Of a DNA stretch of 64,000 nucleotides, positions 27,237 to 37,635 are shown one piece after another. The DNA comes from Klebsiella pneumoniae (GTDB lineage Bacteria > Pseudomonadota > Gammaproteobacteria > Pseudomonadales > UBA5518): positions 54,787-118,786 of the forward strand of contig CAMAXE010000011.1 in assembly GCA_945862145.1 (NCBI GenBank), read 5' to 3'. The position numbers and the translations under genes were made by a program. Every line of letters begins with the position of its first letter. Within the stretch, counting starts at the first letter, position 1. Under the pieces are notes generated by a model. It did no database searches. It saw only the letters and a list, made by a program, of their open reading frames with translations, and had not been told where the DNA came from.

Positions 27237-27988
27237 TGCAGCCCGGGATAGGTGCGCTGCAGGAACTGCAGCTCGGCAAGCAGATGCCCCAGATGCTCGG
27301 TGTGTATGCCGTCGCGTCCGCCATCGACGGACCAGGTGTCCGGGGGCCGCTTCAGGGTGGCTTCCTCCAGCACCGGCGTGACCAACGCATCCCATCGCGA
27401 ACGCAGCGCGATGCGATCCGGTGCGATCCCCGCCTCGACCAGACCTTGCTCCGCAGCGCCCGCGCGGAACATCTCGTGCGTGTAACCCCAGATCTCCTCC
27501 AGCGCGGACTGCAGGCGGCGGTGACTCTCCGCGGTGCCATCACCGAGGCGCAGGATCCAGTCGCGGCTGCGCCGGTAGTGGTAACGGCTTTCCTTGACCG
27601 CCTTGCCGGCGATGGCCGCGAGCTGCGGGTCGCGCGAGGCGCACAGCGCTTCGAGAAACGGCAGCTGGAAGGCATCAACCAGAAACTGGCGCGCCGTGCT
27701 GAAGGCGAAATCCCCGCGCGGGAGCTCAAGGATCAGGAGGTTGCGGTACTGCCGGCAGTCGCGCAGATACGCGAGCGCGTCTTCATCGCGCCCGGCGCCG
27801 TCGAGTTCGGCGGCATAGCCGAAGAACATCCGCGCCCGGCCGATGTAGTCGAGGGCGACATTGGCGAGCGCCACGTCTTCCTCCAGAAAGGGCGCGTGGC
27901 TGCACCATTCGGAGAGTCGCTGACCGAGTACCAGCGAATCATCAGCCAGGCCTAGCGTGTAGTCGAAAAGCGCCTGTGTGTCGTGCAT
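27230..27988 (-). CDS. paaC: 1,2-phenylacetyl-CoA epoxidase structural subunit
   Basis: The 252-residue ferritin-like protein has the PaaC features LADDSLVLGQRLSEWC and ALANVALDYIGRARMF near the N-terminus and YRNLLILELPRGDFA. It forms the catalytic core heterodimer with PaaA but lacks a full set of diiron ligands and is structural. It overlaps paaD by seven bases, and paaB lies 34 bases upstream. Confidence 0.96.
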   Translation of the reverse strand: MHDTQALFDYTLGLADDSLVLGQRLSEWCSHAPFLEEDVALANVALDYIGRARMFFGYAAELDGAGRDEDALAYLRDCRQYRNLLILELPRGDFAFSTARQFLVDAFQLPFLEALCASRDPQLAAIAGKAVKESRYHYRRSRDWILRLGDGTAESHRRLQSALEEIWGYTHEMFRAGAAEQGLVEAGIAPDRIALRSRWDALVTPVLEEATLKRPPDTWSVDGGRDGIHTEHLGHLLAELQFLQRTYPGLQW

Positions 27989-28022
27989 GGGGAATCCCTC
28001 GTGGCGGGCGGCAAGGCTCGCC

Positions 28023-28313
28023 TCACATGTTGTCCACTTCCTCGGGGAGGCGGTAATGGGTGGCGTGCCGGTAGGGCTTGTCGTCCATCGGGTCGAAGAA
28101 CTCGCCGGCGTCTTCCTCCTGCGAGGCGACGATGTCAGAGGACTTCACCACCCAGATGCTGACGCCCTCGCTGCGGCGCGTGTAGCAATCGCGCGCGTAC
28201 TCCAGTGCCTGTTGGTGATCCTCGGCATGCAGGCTGCCCACGTGCTTGTGATCGAGCCCGCGCTTGGAGCGAATGAACACTTCGAAGAGCGGCATATGCG
28301 GTGCGGAATCCAT
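28023..28313 (-). CDS. paaB: 1,2-phenylacetyl-CoA epoxidase small subunit
   Basis: The 96-residue protein starts MDSAPHMPLFEVFIRSKRG and contains HKHVGSLHAEDHQQALEYAR, which is the PaaB signature. It bridges the PaaAC heterodimers of the epoxidase. The ATG at 28313 is chosen because upstream in-frame starts would run into paaA without homology. It lies 32 bases after paaA. Confidence 0.96.
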   Translation of the reverse strand: MDSAPHMPLFEVFIRSKRGLDHKHVGSLHAEDHQQALEYARDCYTRRSEGVSIWVVKSSDIVASQEEDAGEFFDPMDDKPYRHATHYRLPEEVDNM

Positions 28314-28345
28314 GTTGTGCTCCCGTTGATTGCCCTGATGGGTGC

Positions 28346-29308
28346 TCAGGCCGCGTCCTGCGCGCTGCGTGCACGCTTGCGTGCCTCGTGGGCGCGCAGC
28401 GCATCGCGCACCCACTCGCCCTCGTCATGGGCACGACGGTGATGCGCGATCCGCTCGCGGTTGCACATGCCGTCGCCCGCAACCACCCGATTGAATTCCG
28501 CCCAGTCGATGGGCCCGGAGTCGTAGTGTCCGCGCGCGGCATTCCACGTGAGCAGCGGATCGGGAATATGCAGTCCGGCGAAGTCGGCCTGCGGCACCGT
28601 CTGATCGATGAACTTCTGCCGCAGCTCGTCGTTCGACTGACGCTTGATCTTCCACGTCATGGACTGCCCGCTGCGCGCGGACTCGGCATCGTGGGGGCCG
28701 AACATCATGAGCGCGGGCCACCACCAGCGCTCGAGCGCGTCCTGCGCCATCGCTTTCTGCTCGGCGCTGCCCTGCGCGAGCGCCAGCATGATTTCGTAGC
28801 CCTGACGCTGGTGAAAACTCTCCTCCTTGCAGATGCGCACCATCGCACGCGCATAGGGCCCGTAAGAGGTGCGTTGCAGTGAGATCTGGTTGACGATCGC
28901 GGCGCCATCAACCAGCCAGCCGATGGCGCCTATGTCAGCCCAGCTGAGCGTGGGGTAGTTGAAGATCGAGGCGTATTTCGCCCGCCCCGTCTGCAGCGCA
29001 TCAACTAACTCCTCGCGCGTGATGCCGAGGGTTTCGGTCGCGCTGTAGAGATACAAGCCGTGACCCGCCTCGTCCTGGACTTTGGCGAGCAGCACCGCCT
29101 TGCGGCGCAGGGTCGGGGCGCGCGTGATCCAGTTGCCCTCGGGCTGCATCCCGATCACCTCGGAATGCGCGTGCTGCGAGATCTGGCGGATCAGGTTCTT
29201 GCGGTAGCCCTCCGGCATCCAGTCCTTCGGCTCGATGCGTTGCTCTGCATCGATGCGCGACTGGAAACGACGCTGCAACTCCGCGTCGGCGATGGTGTGT
29301 TCACTCAT
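28346..29308 (-). CDS. paaA: 1,2-phenylacetyl-CoA epoxidase catalytic subunit
   Basis: The 320-residue diiron protein carries the ligand motifs DEAGH (near residue 80) and EESFH (near residue 162). It converts phenylacetyl-CoA to ring-1,2-epoxyphenylacetyl-CoA with oxygen and electrons from PaaE. The size and sequence are standard for the family. It is fifth in the operon, 48 bases after paaJ, with no clear internal promoter in that gap. Confidence 0.97.
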   Translation of the reverse strand: MSEHTIADAELQRRFQSRIDAEQRIEPKDWMPEGYRKNLIRQISQHAHSEVIGMQPEGNWITRAPTLRRKAVLLAKVQDEAGHGLYLYSATETLGITREELVDALQTGRAKYASIFNYPTLSWADIGAIGWLVDGAAIVNQISLQRTSYGPYARAMVRICKEESFHQRQGYEIMLALAQGSAEQKAMAQDALERWWWPALMMFGPHDAESARSGQSMTWKIKRQSNDELRQKFIDQTVPQADFAGLHIPDPLLTWNAARGHYDSGPIDWAEFNRVVAGDGMCNRERIAHHRRAHDEGEWVRDALRAHEARKRARSAQDAA

Positions 29309-29356
29309 GCAACTGTACTCCTGCGTGAAAACCTGAGGCGCGGCAACGTGCCCCGC

Positions 29357-30565
29357 TCATATCCGTTCGATGATCAGCGCGATGCCCTGCCCCACGCCTA
29401 TGCACATGGTGCACAGGGCGTAGCGGCCACCGCGGCGTTCGAGTTCGCACAGGGCCGTGGTGACGAGACGCGCGCCGCTCATGCCCAACGGATGCCCGAG
29501 CGCGATGGCGCCCCCGTTCGGGTTGACGTGCTCGGCGTCGTCCGGGAGCCCCAACTGGCGCATCACCGCGATGCCTTGTGCGGCAAAGGCCTCGTTCAGT
29601 TCGATCACGTCCATCTGGCCGATCGACAGACCGGTACGCTCCAGCAGCTTGCGCGTGGCCGGCGCCGGGCCGATGCCCATGATGCGCGGGGCCACCCCGG
29701 CCACCGCCATCCCAACCACGCGAGCGCGCGGGTGCAGGCCGTATTTTCCGGCGGTTTCACGCGATGCCAGCAACAGCGCGCAAGCCCCGTCGTTCACGCC
29801 CGAGGCATTGCCCGCCGTGATGGTTCCCCCCTCGCGGAAGGGTGTGCCGAGTTTGGCGAGCGCCTCGAGCGTGGTGTCCGGGCGCGGGTGTTCGTCGGTG
29901 TCGATCAGCAACGGCGCTTGCTTGCGGCGCTCGATGCTGACCGGCACGATCTCGGTGGCGAAGCGCCCGGAGGCCATCGCAGCACCCGCGCGTTGCTGGC
30001 TGCGCCAGGCAAAAAGGTCCTGATCCTCGCGGGAAATACCGAACTCGGCCGCGACGTTCTCGCCCGTCTCGGGCATCGAATCAACCCCGTACTGCTGCTT
30101 CATCAGCCGATTCACGAAACGCCAGCCGATCGTGGTGTCGAAAATCTGCGCATCCCGGGAAAACGCACTGTCGGCCTTGGGCATCACAAAGGGCGCGCGC
30201 GACATCGACTCGACGCCACCGGCGATCAGCAGTCCTGCTTCACCGGCGCGGATGGCGCGCGCAGCCGTGCCCACCGCATCAAGACCGCTGCCGCAGAGGC
30301 GGTTCATCGTCACGCCCGTGACATCCACGGGCAGCCCCGCGAGCAACGCGCTCATACGGGCCACGTTGCGGTTGTCCTCGCCCGCCTGATTGGCGCAGCC
30401 GTAATAGACATCGTCTAAGGCGCTCCAATCGACGCCGGCATTACGCGCCATCAGGGCGCGGATCGGCACCGCGCCCAGATCATCGGTGCGCACCTGGGCG
30501 AGGACTCCGCCGTAACGCCCGATCGGTGTACGGACCGCATCGCAGATGAAAGCGTCGTTTGTCAT
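29357..30565 (-). CDS. paaJ: 3-oxoadipyl-CoA/3-oxo-5,6-dehydrosuberyl-CoA thiolase
   Basis: The 402-residue thiolase has the nucleophile Cys in MNRLCGSGLDAV (near residue 91), the His of GGAIALGHPLGMSG and the second Cys in CTMCIGVGQG. In the phenylacetate pathway it cleaves the ring-opened and beta-oxidised intermediates to acetyl-CoA and succinyl-CoA. The start ATG 30565 overlaps the paaI stop (ATGA). It could also be called pcaF; operon context favours paaJ. Confidence 0.94.
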   Translation of the reverse strand: MTNDAFICDAVRTPIGRYGGVLAQVRTDDLGAVPIRALMARNAGVDWSALDDVYYGCANQAGEDNRNVARMSALLAGLPVDVTGVTMNRLCGSGLDAVGTAARAIRAGEAGLLIAGGVESMSRAPFVMPKADSAFSRDAQIFDTTIGWRFVNRLMKQQYGVDSMPETGENVAAEFGISREDQDLFAWRSQQRAGAAMASGRFATEIVPVSIERRKQAPLLIDTDEHPRPDTTLEALAKLGTPFREGGTITAGNASGVNDGACALLLASRETAGKYGLHPRARVVGMAVAGVAPRIMGIGPAPATRKLLERTGLSIGQMDVIELNEAFAAQGIAVMRQLGLPDDAEHVNPNGGAIALGHPLGMSGARLVTTALCELERRGGRYALCTMCIGVGQGIALIIERI

Positions 30566-31011
30566 GGCGGACCCTCGAGAAGGAGTTTGTCGGAGCTGTG
30601 GGAATTGCCCCGGAAGCAGGCGATCAGCGCACCGTCGGCGCGCCGGACCTCGACGTCGTAGAGACCGCTGCGGTGACCACGGCTCAACTCCCGCGCCTCG
30701 GCGCGCAGCAACTCGCCGCAAGCAGCGGGGCGCAGGAAATCGATCTTGGCGGCCTGCGCCACGGTCACACGGTTGTGGGTGTTGCAGGCGAATGCAAAGG
30801 CGGAATCCGCCAGTGTGAAGATGAAACCGCCATGGCAGATCCCGTGCCCGTTGCTCATGTCTTCGCGCACGGTCATGCACAACACCGCGTGCCCGGGCGA
30901 CACCGACTCGACCACCATCCCGAGTGCCTGCGAGGCGCGGTCGGCGGCAAACATGTGTGTGGCACAGGCCTCGGCCAGCGCCTGCGGCTCCCGCCTGTCT
31001 GCGATGCTCAT
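30562..31011 (-). CDS. paaI: Hydroxyphenylacetyl-CoA thioesterase PaaI
   Basis: The 149-residue hotdog protein has the PaaI core SNGHGICHGGFIFTLADSAFAFACN, where the Asn/His/Gly segment and Asp68 form the active site. It is a rescue thioesterase that removes CoA from dead-end ring-hydroxylated or epoxide products. It overlaps paaG by four bases (ATGA) and paaJ likewise. Confidence 0.94.
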   Translation of the reverse strand: MSIADRREPQALAEACATHMFAADRASQALGMVVESVSPGHAVLCMTVREDMSNGHGICHGGFIFTLADSAFAFACNTHNRVTVAQAAKIDFLRPAACGELLRAEARELSRGHRSGLYDVEVRRADGALIACFRGNSHSSDKLLLEGPP

Positions 31012-31799
31012 TCGCCGCGGAACTCCGCCTTGCGCTTCTCACGGAAGGCCGCCACTCCTTCGCGGTAGTCGTGGCTGTATCCGAGTTCGCGCATAAAACC
31101 CTTTTCCATCTCGAGCTGTTCGTGGAGGGTGTTGCTGCCCGAGGCATTCATCGCCTGCTTGATACGCGCGAGAGCAAGGGTGGGCTGCGTTGCGAGATGC
31201 CTCGCCAGTCCGAGGGCCTCCGCGGCCAGAGCCTCGTCGTCAACGCATTTCCAGATAAGTCCCCACTCCGCGGCGGTGGCTGCGGGCAACTTCTCGCCGA
31301 GCATCGCGAGCGCCTTTGCACGGGGCAGCCCCAGCGCGCGCGGCAGTATCCATGTGCCCCCGGAATCCGGAATCACGCCGATCCTGGCGAAGGCCTGGAC
31401 AAAACTCGCCGAGCGCGCCGCGATCACGATGTCGCAGGCAAGCGCGATACTGGCTCCCGCACCGGCCGCCACGCCGTTCACCCCACAGACCACGGGTTTC
31501 TCGAGCGTGGTGATCGCCCGGATCAACGGGTTGTAGTTCTGCTCCACGGAGTCACCGAGATCAACCGGCTCGGCGCCGGGGGCCACCGCGCGGTCGTTCA
31601 GGTCCTGGCCGGCGCAAAAGCCGCGCCCATTGCCGGTCACCAGCAGAGAACGCACCGCGGGATCCCGGCGCACCTGCGACAGGGCCTCGCGCACCTCACG
31701 GTGCATCTGCGTGTTGAAGCTGTTCAGCGTGTCAGGGCGGTTCAACCGCAACGTGGCGACGCCCTGCTCCACCGCGTACTCGATAGTCTCGTAGCTCAT
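31008..31799 (-). CDS. paaG: 1,2-epoxyphenylacetyl-CoA isomerase
   Basis: The 263-residue crotonase-fold protein has [12 protein letters not shown] (oxyanion hole and the PaaG-type QDL), [15 protein letters not shown], and [11 protein letters not shown] with the catalytic Asp. It turns the epoxide into the seven-membered oxepin-CoA. The true start is ATG 31799, inside the paaZ stop (ATGA overlap). A longer in-frame extension through paaZ is not real. Confidence 0.95.
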   Translation of the reverse strand: MSYETIEYAVEQGVATLRLNRPDTLNSFNTQMHREVREALSQVRRDPAVRSLLVTGNGRGFCAGQDLNDRAVAPGAEPVDLGDSVEQNYNPLIRAITTLEKPVVCGVNGVAAGAGASIALACDIVIAARSASFVQAFARIGVIPDSGGTWILPRALGLPRAKALAMLGEKLPAATAAEWGLIWKCVDDEALAAEALGLARHLATQPTLALARIKQAMNASGSNTLHEQLEMEKGFMRELGYSHDYREGVAAFREKRKAEFRGE

Positions 31800-33859
31800 G
31801 AGCCTGTTGCCTCCCCGCGCATTGCCACCAGCGTCAGTATCTCGTAGACGGCCACGGGCTTGTCGTGCTGGTTGCTGACTTCCACATCCCATGCCACCAC
31901 GCCATTCGGCTGCTCGCCGGGGCGCGGATCCTTGGCGATCTTCCGCTTGGCCGTGAGGCGCGCACGGATCGTGTCGCCAATGCCCACCGGCTCGACGAAG
32001 CGCAGGTTCTCGAGCCCGTAGTTGGCGAGCACCGGCCCGGGCGCCGGCGAGACGAACATCCCCGCCGCGGCCGAGATCACGAAATAGCCGTGCGCCACAC
32101 GCTTGCCGAACAGCGAGTCGCGGGCGGCGATCTCGTCGAAATGGGCATAGAAGTGATCGCCCGAGACACAGCCGAAGTTGACGATGTCGGCTTCGGTCAC
32201 GGTGCGACGGTGCGTGATCAGCGTCTCGCCGATCTGCAAATCCTCGAAATGGCGACGGAAGGGATGCACGCCGGTGTCGATCTGGCGGGCACCGGGGTTG
32301 AACTCGCGGGTGATGGCCGTGAGCGTGTCCGGCGAACCCTGAATCGCGGTCCGCTGCATGTAGTGCTTGATGGCGCGCACGCCGCCGAGCTCTTCCCCGC
32401 CGCCGGCACGACCCGGGCCACCGTGCACCAGTGATGCAAGCGGCGACCCGTGCCCCGTGGATTCCTTGGCGCAATGGCGGTTCAGCACCAGCATGCGGCC
32501 ATGCCAGGCCGCCGTGCCCAACACCACCCGCACGGCCTCCGCATCGTCAGCCGTGACCAAAGAGCCCACCAGGCTGCCCTTGCCAAGACGCACCAGACGG
32601 ATGGCCTCGTCGGTGTCGGCATAGGGCATGACCGTGGCCACGGGACCGAAAGCCTCGATCTCATGCGCCTCGCGCTGCGCGAGGGGTCTGGCGCAATGGA
32701 GGAGAGTGGCCGGGAAGAAAGCGCCCTTGGCCGCGTCCGCGCCCTGAACGGGGAAATCTTCGCTGCCGCCGTGCACGATCTCGGCGCCGGCCGCGATGGC
32801 GCGCAGCGCCTCCCAGACATCGGCGCGCTGGGCATTGCCCACGAGCGGCCCCATCCGCACACCCTCCACGGCCGGATCACCCACGCTAACCGTGGAGAGC
32901 CGCGCACGCAGCGCTGTGATCACCGCCTCGACGCGGCCTGCGGGCACGATGATGCGTCGGACGGCGGTGCACTTCTGGCCCGCCTTCACCGTGATCTCGC
33001 GGACAACCTCCTTCACGAACAGGTCGAACTCGGCATCGCCGGGGTCGACGCCTGCCCCGAGGATGCAGCAGTTGAGCGAATCGGCCTCCATATTGAAGGG
33101 GATGCTGTTGGCGACAATGTTGGGATGCACCCGCAGGCGCCTTCCCGTGGCTGCGGAACCGGTGAACGTGACGCTGTCCTGCTCGTTCAGATGATCGAGC
33201 AGATCACCCACGCCACCGCAGAGCAGTTGCAGCGCTCCCGGCGGCAAAATCCCGGAAGCGACGATCTCGCGCACCATTGCCTCAGTGAGAAAAGAGGTGG
33301 CCGTGGCCGGCTTGACGATGGCAGGAACGCCTGCGAGCAGGCTGGGCGCAATCTTCTCCAGCATTCCCCAACAGGGAAAATTGAACGCATTGATGTGAAC
33401 CGATACGCCCTCGCGGGGCACCAGGATGTGCCTGCCTAGGAAACCACCCTTGGCGGAGAGACGCTCGGCTGGCCCCTCGACCAGAAAACGCTCGTTGGGC
33501 AGTTCGCGCCGCGCAATGCTCGCGTAGCTGAACACGGTGCCAATGCCGCCCTCGATATCCACCCAGCCATCGGCGCGCGTGGCACCCGTCCAGGCCGAGA
33601 CGGCGTAGAACTGTTCCTTGCGCTCCATCAGATGCTGCGCGAGGCGCTTCAGCATCGCCGCACGCTGGTGGAAGCTGAGTTGCCGCAGCGCCGGCCCGCC
33701 GGTCTCACGTGCATAGCTCAGCACGGCGGAAAAATCGATCCCCTCGGTTCCGGCGCGAGCAATCTCTTCGCCGGTAATGGCATTGAATAGCGGCGCACCG
33801 GGGCCCGTGCCACCCAGCCACTCCCCGCACACATGACTCCGGATCGCTATTACGCCCAC
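31796..33859 (-). CDS. paaZ: Oxepin-CoA hydrolase / 3-oxo-5,6-dehydrosuberyl-CoA semialdehyde dehydrogenase
   Basis: The 687-residue bifunctional enzyme has an N-terminal aldehyde dehydrogenase domain ([11 protein letters not shown] near residue 230, catalytic Cys in [11 protein letters not shown] near residue 295) and a C-terminal MaoC hotdog hydratase ([17 protein letters not shown] with the catalytic Asp/His). It opens the oxepin ring and oxidises the aldehyde. It starts with GTG 33859 behind GGAGG and is the first gene of the paa operon, next to the promoter at 33904-33931. Confidence 0.96.
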   Translation of the reverse strand: MGVIAIRSHVCGEWLGGTGPGAPLFNAITGEEIARAGTEGIDFSAVLSYARETGGPALRQLSFHQRAAMLKRLAQHLMERKEQFYAVSAWTGATRADGWVDIEGGIGTVFSYASIARRELPNERFLVEGPAERLSAKGGFLGRHILVPREGVSVHINAFNFPCWGMLEKIAPSLLAGVPAIVKPATATSFLTEAMVREIVASGILPPGALQLLCGGVGDLLDHLNEQDSVTFTGSAATGRRLRVHPNIVANSIPFNMEADSLNCCILGAGVDPGDAEFDLFVKEVVREITVKAGQKCTAVRRIIVPAGRVEAVITALRARLSTVSVGDPAVEGVRMGPLVGNAQRADVWEALRAIAAGAEIVHGGSEDFPVQGADAAKGAFFPATLLHCARPLAQREAHEIEAFGPVATVMPYADTDEAIRLVRLGKGSLVGSLVTADDAEAVRVVLGTAAWHGRMLVLNRHCAKESTGHGSPLASLVHGGPGRAGGGEELGGVRAIKHYMQRTAIQGSPDTLTAITREFNPGARQIDTGVHPFRRHFEDLQIGETLITHRRTVTEADIVNFGCVSGDHFYAHFDEIAARDSLFGKRVAHGYFVISAAAGMFVSPAPGPVLANYGLENLRFVEPVGIGDTIRARLTAKRKIAKDPRPGEQPNGVVAWDVEVSNQHDKPVAVYEILTLVAMRGEATGS

Positions 33860-33903
33860 TGCTCGCTCCTCCGCAACATGGCACCGTCAGGTCTTGCGCG
33901 CCA

Positions 33904-33931
33904 ATGATACACTCCCGTTGATATTCGTCAA
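33904..33931 (-). promoter_or_regulatory. Promoter of the paaZ-paaX operon
   Basis: On the minus strand TTGACG (33931-33926) and TATCAT (33909-33904) are spaced by 16 bases, each one mismatch from consensus. They lie 45 bases upstream of the paaZ GTG. Confidence 0.6.
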
Positions 33932-33943
33932 TTTTGTGTATTA
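33905..33943. promoter_or_regulatory. Candidate PaaX operator between paaZ and paaK
   Basis: TGATACAC (33905-33912) and GTGTATTA (33936-33943) form an imperfect inverted repeat with a perfect ATACAC/GTGTAT core. It spans the paaZ -10 and the region just upstream of paaK. PaaX is known to bind TGAT-rich imperfect repeats at paa promoters, so this divergent control site is a plausible target. Confidence 0.5.
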
Positions 33944-33975
33944 CATTGTTGCTTCCACGGAGGAGCACCGAAACC

Positions 33976-35277
33976 ATGCACCCAAACGCCCGCCCCGGCC
34001 CGCTGCACGCTATCGAGACCGCGAGCGTAGACGAGCTGCGAGCGCTTCAACTGGCGCGGCTGCGCGAGTCGCTGGCACACGCTTACGCGAACTCGCCCGT
34101 TTACCGCGCCAAGTTCGACGCGCAAGGTGTACGCCCGGAAGACATCAGGAGCCTCGAGGATCTCGCGCGCTTTCCCTTTACCACCAAGACCGATCTTCGT
34201 GACAACTATCCATTCGGTATGTTCGCCCTGCCCATGGAGCAGGTGGTGCGCATCCACGCCTCGAGCGGCACCACCGGAAAGCCCACCGTAGTGGGCTACA
34301 GCGCCCGCGACATCGACACCTGGGCCGATGTGGTGGCGCGCTCCATCAAGGCCGCAGGCGGTCACGCCGGCGACAAGGTGCACGTTTCCTACGGTTACGG
34401 ACTCTTCACCGGCGGACTGGGCGCACACTACGGCGCCGAGCGCCTCGGCTGCACGGTGATCCCGATGTCAGGCGGGCAGACCGAGAAACAGGTCCAACTT
34501 ATCCGTGATTTCGACCCCGACATCATCATGGTGACGCCCTCCTACATGCTGAACCTTGCCGACGAGATGGAGCGTCAGGGCGCGGACCCTGCGACGCTTC
34601 GCCTGCGGCTGGGGATTTTTGGTGCGGAGCCTTGGACCGAAGCCATGCGCGCCGAAATCGAAGGCCGCCTGCGGATCGATGCAGTGGACATTTACGGCCT
34701 GTCAGAAGTGATGGGCCCCGGGGTGGCACAGGAGTGCATAGAGACCAAGGACGGCCCCACGATCTGGGAAGACCATTTCTACCCTGAGATCATCGACCCG
34801 CAGACCGGCGCCGTGCTCCCCGACGGCAGCGAGGGCGAACTGGTATTCACCAGCCTCACCAAGGAAGCGATGCCGGTCGTACGCTACCGCACCCGGGACC
34901 TCACGCGGCTGCTGCCGGGAAGCGCGCGCACGATGCGACGCATGGGCAAGATCACCGGCCGCAGCGACGACATGATGATCATTCGTGGCGTGAACGTGTT
35001 TCCCTCGCAAATCGAGGAGCAACTGCTCACCGTTCCCCAACTCGCACCGCATTACTACATCGAGCTGCGCAAGGATGGCCACCTCGACGAGATCGAGGTG
35101 AATGCCGAACTCAAACCCGGCGAGGAAGCCAGCCAGCGCGAGGCCGTCGCGGCCGTGCTGCGGCACCGGATCAAGTCCTACATCGGCATCTCCGCGCACG
35201 TGCATGTGCACCGCGCCGGCACTATTCCGCGCTCTGAAGGCAAGGCAAAGCGCGTCATCGACAAGCGTCAGGGTTGA
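33976..35277 (+). CDS. paaK: Phenylacetate-CoA ligase
   Basis: The 433-residue adenylate-forming enzyme has the P-loop ASSGTTGKPTVVGYS near residue 95, YGYGLFTGGLG, IYGLSEVMGPGVA, and the C-terminal lysine region RSEGKAKRV. It makes phenylacetyl-CoA, the pathway substrate and the PaaX inducer. The ATG at 33976 has GGAGG upstream; an in-frame ATG at 33934 lies in the promoter/operator region. It is divergent from the operon of the remaining paa genes. Confidence 0.96.
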   Translation: MHPNARPGPLHAIETASVDELRALQLARLRESLAHAYANSPVYRAKFDAQGVRPEDIRSLEDLARFPFTTKTDLRDNYPFGMFALPMEQVVRIHASSGTTGKPTVVGYSARDIDTWADVVARSIKAAGGHAGDKVHVSYGYGLFTGGLGAHYGAERLGCTVIPMSGGQTEKQVQLIRDFDPDIIMVTPSYMLNLADEMERQGADPATLRLRLGIFGAEPWTEAMRAEIEGRLRIDAVDIYGLSEVMGPGVAQECIETKDGPTIWEDHFYPEIIDPQTGAVLPDGSEGELVFTSLTKEAMPVVRYRTRDLTRLLPGSARTMRRMGKITGRSDDMMIIRGVNVFPSQIEEQLLTVPQLAPHYYIELRKDGHLDEIEVNAELKPGEEASQREAVAAVLRHRIKSYIGISAHVHVHRAGTIPRSEGKAKRVIDKRQG

Positions 35278-35286
35278 GGGCCCGGC

Positions 35287-36255
35287 TCAGCCCTGCGGGC
35301 ATGCGCGGGCGCCAAGCCGCCAGGCCTTGGGCGTGACGCCATACGCGGCCTTGAACAGCCGGTTGAAGTGCGAACTGTCGTTGAAGCCCCATCCGAAGGC
35401 GATATCCGTCACGCTCATCCCATTGGGATCACCACGCTCCAGAGAACGCCGGCAGGCCTCGAGACGCTGCAACTGCACATAACGCGACACTGACTCACCC
35501 TGGCGCCGGAACAGCATGTGGAGATATCGGGTGCTGATCCCCTCGGCCTGCGCGATGCGATCCGGACAGAGTTGCGGGTCCGCGAGATGCAGGTGGATGT
35601 AACTGCGAACACGGCGCACATGCTGCTCGGCAAGATCCTCGCCTTCGGGGCGCCGCTCCGGGCCGAACTGCAGCGCCGTCACCAGCAGATCGAACACATT
35701 GGCCTCGAGGCGCTGCGTGACGGCGGGGTCGAGCCGGTCGAGTCGGTCGCTCAAGGAGATAACGAACTGGCTCAGCAGGCCGTTCACCGGCTCATCGGCG
35801 GCCATTCGCTTGCCGAGCCATGCCTCGGGGCTCCGCACCCGCTCGCGCAGGAGGTGCTGGGGAACCGCCAACACAGCCTCTCGGTAGCGTGTCGGGAAGT
35901 GCAGGCTGTAGGGCTCGGATGTACTGCAGATTACGAAGTCACCGGGACGAAGGTGTGCCTCGCGTTCGCGCTGGCAGATGAGGGCCTCGCCCTCGAGCTG
36001 GAATTTCACCAGGTACCAGGCATCGCTCACGCGGGAGATATCCGAGCGACGACGATGGACATCAATCGGCGTGCTGCCGATCACGCTGAACGCAATCTCG
36101 TCGAGGCGGGCAAGCGAGAGACTGGCCTCGAAAGGCCCGGACTGGGATCGCGGCCGCTCGAGGTGCATCGGACAGAACGTGCTGGAGACCACCTCGGAGA
36201 AGTAGTCGAAGCGCAAGGCGGCGGGCTGTTCTGCGAGCGGAAGCACCACGTGCAT
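35287..36255 (-). CDS. AraC-family transcriptional regulator, FeaR-like
   Basis: The 322-residue protein has an AraC-binding-like-2 sensor domain (HLRPGDFVICSTSEPYSL near residue 100) and a C-terminal pair of helix-turn-helix motifs, ending MSVTDIAFGWGFNDSSHFNRLFKAAYGVTP. This architecture is shared with FeaR, the activator of amine oxidation genes in E. coli, and QhpR of QHNDH clusters. It is convergent with paaK (nine bases apart) and divergent from the P450 gene. Candidate targets are the P450 and, more speculatively, the qhp genes 17 kb away. Confidence 0.85.
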   Translation of the reverse strand: MHVVLPLAEQPAALRFDYFSEVVSSTFCPMHLERPRSQSGPFEASLSLARLDEIAFSVIGSTPIDVHRRRSDISRVSDAWYLVKFQLEGEALICQREREAHLRPGDFVICSTSEPYSLHFPTRYREAVLAVPQHLLRERVRSPEAWLGKRMAADEPVNGLLSQFVISLSDRLDRLDPAVTQRLEANVFDLLVTALQFGPERRPEGEDLAEQHVRRVRSYIHLHLADPQLCPDRIAQAEGISTRYLHMLFRRQGESVSRYVQLQRLEACRRSLERGDPNGMSVTDIAFGWGFNDSSHFNRLFKAAYGVTPKAWRLGARACPQG

Positions 36256-36378
36256 AACGTATTACCGCGAAGCTGTTGTTTTGGAATTCTTGTAATGCCC
36301 GCCAATCCTCGCCACATTGTCGGCCCCGGTCAAGCACAGCCCGGCCGCGTGATGGCACACTAGGCGCAGGCACACCGC

Positions 36379-37614
36379 ATGCGAGCCCTGATGAGCATCG
36401 TTCCCCACATCGTCCGCAGCTTCGACCCCCGACGCCTGGACGCAGCTTTCTATGCCGATCCCTTTCCGGTCTATGCGGCGCTGCGCGAGCACGCACCCGT
36501 GCACCGCTGCCCGGACGGCAGTTTCTTCCTGACCCGTCACGAGGACCTGAATGCGATCTACCGCAACGCGCGGGTCTTCATTTCCGACAAGCGCCAGCAA
36601 TTCGGGCCGGCCTTTGGCACGGATTCCCCGCTTTTCGAGCACCACACCACCAGCCTCGTGTTCAGCGATCCGCCCCTGCACACACAAGTGCGCAAGGCCA
36701 TCGGCAATGCGTTGTCGGCACGCGCCATCACCGCGATGGAGCCCGGCTTGCGCGAACTGGTAGAGCGGTTGCTCGACGGGATTGAAGCCGCAGGACACTT
36801 CGATCTGGTCGAGGACTACGCCGCAGCCATCCCCATCGAGATCATCGGCAACCTCTTGCGGGTGCCTCCTAGCGAGCGCGGCCCGCTGCGGCGGTGGTCA
36901 TTGGCAATTCTGGGTGCGCTGGAGTTCGGCCTCGAACCGCAGGGGAAGGCTGCGGGCAACCAGGCCATCCTCGAGATGCTCGACTTTCTGGACGCGCTGG
37001 TGCAGAGCCGTCGGGGCTCGCTCGGCGATGCCGACGATGACTTGCTTGCGCGCTTGCTGCGCTGGGAGTCAGAGGGTTTCCGGCTCTCGGGCAAGACCCT
37101 GTATCACCAATGCATATTCCTGCTGAATGCGGGCCACGAGACCACCAGCAACCTGATCGGCAATGCCGTTCAGCTGTTGCTGGAACATCCCGATCAGCGC
37201 GAGCGGCTGCAGGCCGAACCCATGTTGATCGCGGGTGCTGTGGAAGAGGTTCTGCGTATGGAGAGCCCGAACCAGCTGGGGAACCGCACGGTGGCGGAGG
37301 ACGCGGAGATCGGCGGCGTCACGCTGCCGGCTGGCAGCATACTCACCCTGTGCATCGGCGCCGCCAACCGCGACCCGGCCGTGTTCGACGAGCCGGATCG
37401 ATTCGATATCGCCCGTAGCCCCAACCCGCATCTTGCCTTCGGGGCTGGCATCCACACCTGTGCGGGACTCAACGTGGCACGGCTGGAGGCGCAGGTCGCC
37501 GTGCTGGCCCTGTTGCAGCGTTTTCCGGGATTAGGCCGCGCCGGCGAAGCACGGCGCGCACGGCGCGCGCGATTCCGCGGTTTTGAATCGATTCCACTGA
37601 CAACCGGTAGCTAA
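36379..37614 (+). CDS. Cytochrome P450
   Basis: The 411-residue soluble P450 has the I-helix oxygen motif AGHETT (near residue 253), the K-helix EEVLR and the haem loop FGAGIHTCAGLNVARLE with the axial Cys361. There is no N-terminal membrane anchor, as is usual in bacteria. It needs a ferredoxin and reductase, which are not adjacent. It is divergent from the FeaR-like regulator across 123 bases, so regulation by it is likely. The substrate is unknown. Confidence 0.92.
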   Translation: MRALMSIVPHIVRSFDPRRLDAAFYADPFPVYAALREHAPVHRCPDGSFFLTRHEDLNAIYRNARVFISDKRQQFGPAFGTDSPLFEHHTTSLVFSDPPLHTQVRKAIGNALSARAITAMEPGLRELVERLLDGIEAAGHFDLVEDYAAAIPIEIIGNLLRVPPSERGPLRRWSLAILGALEFGLEPQGKAAGNQAILEMLDFLDALVQSRRGSLGDADDDLLARLLRWESEGFRLSGKTLYHQCIFLLNAGHETTSNLIGNAVQLLLEHPDQRERLQAEPMLIAGAVEEVLRMESPNQLGNRTVAEDAEIGGVTLPAGSILTLCIGAANRDPAVFDEPDRFDIARSPNPHLAFGAGIHTCAGLNVARLEAQVAVLALLQRFPGLGRAGEARRARRARFRGFESIPLTTGS

Positions 37615-37635
37615 GCGCAGCGCGCTCCCCGCCGC

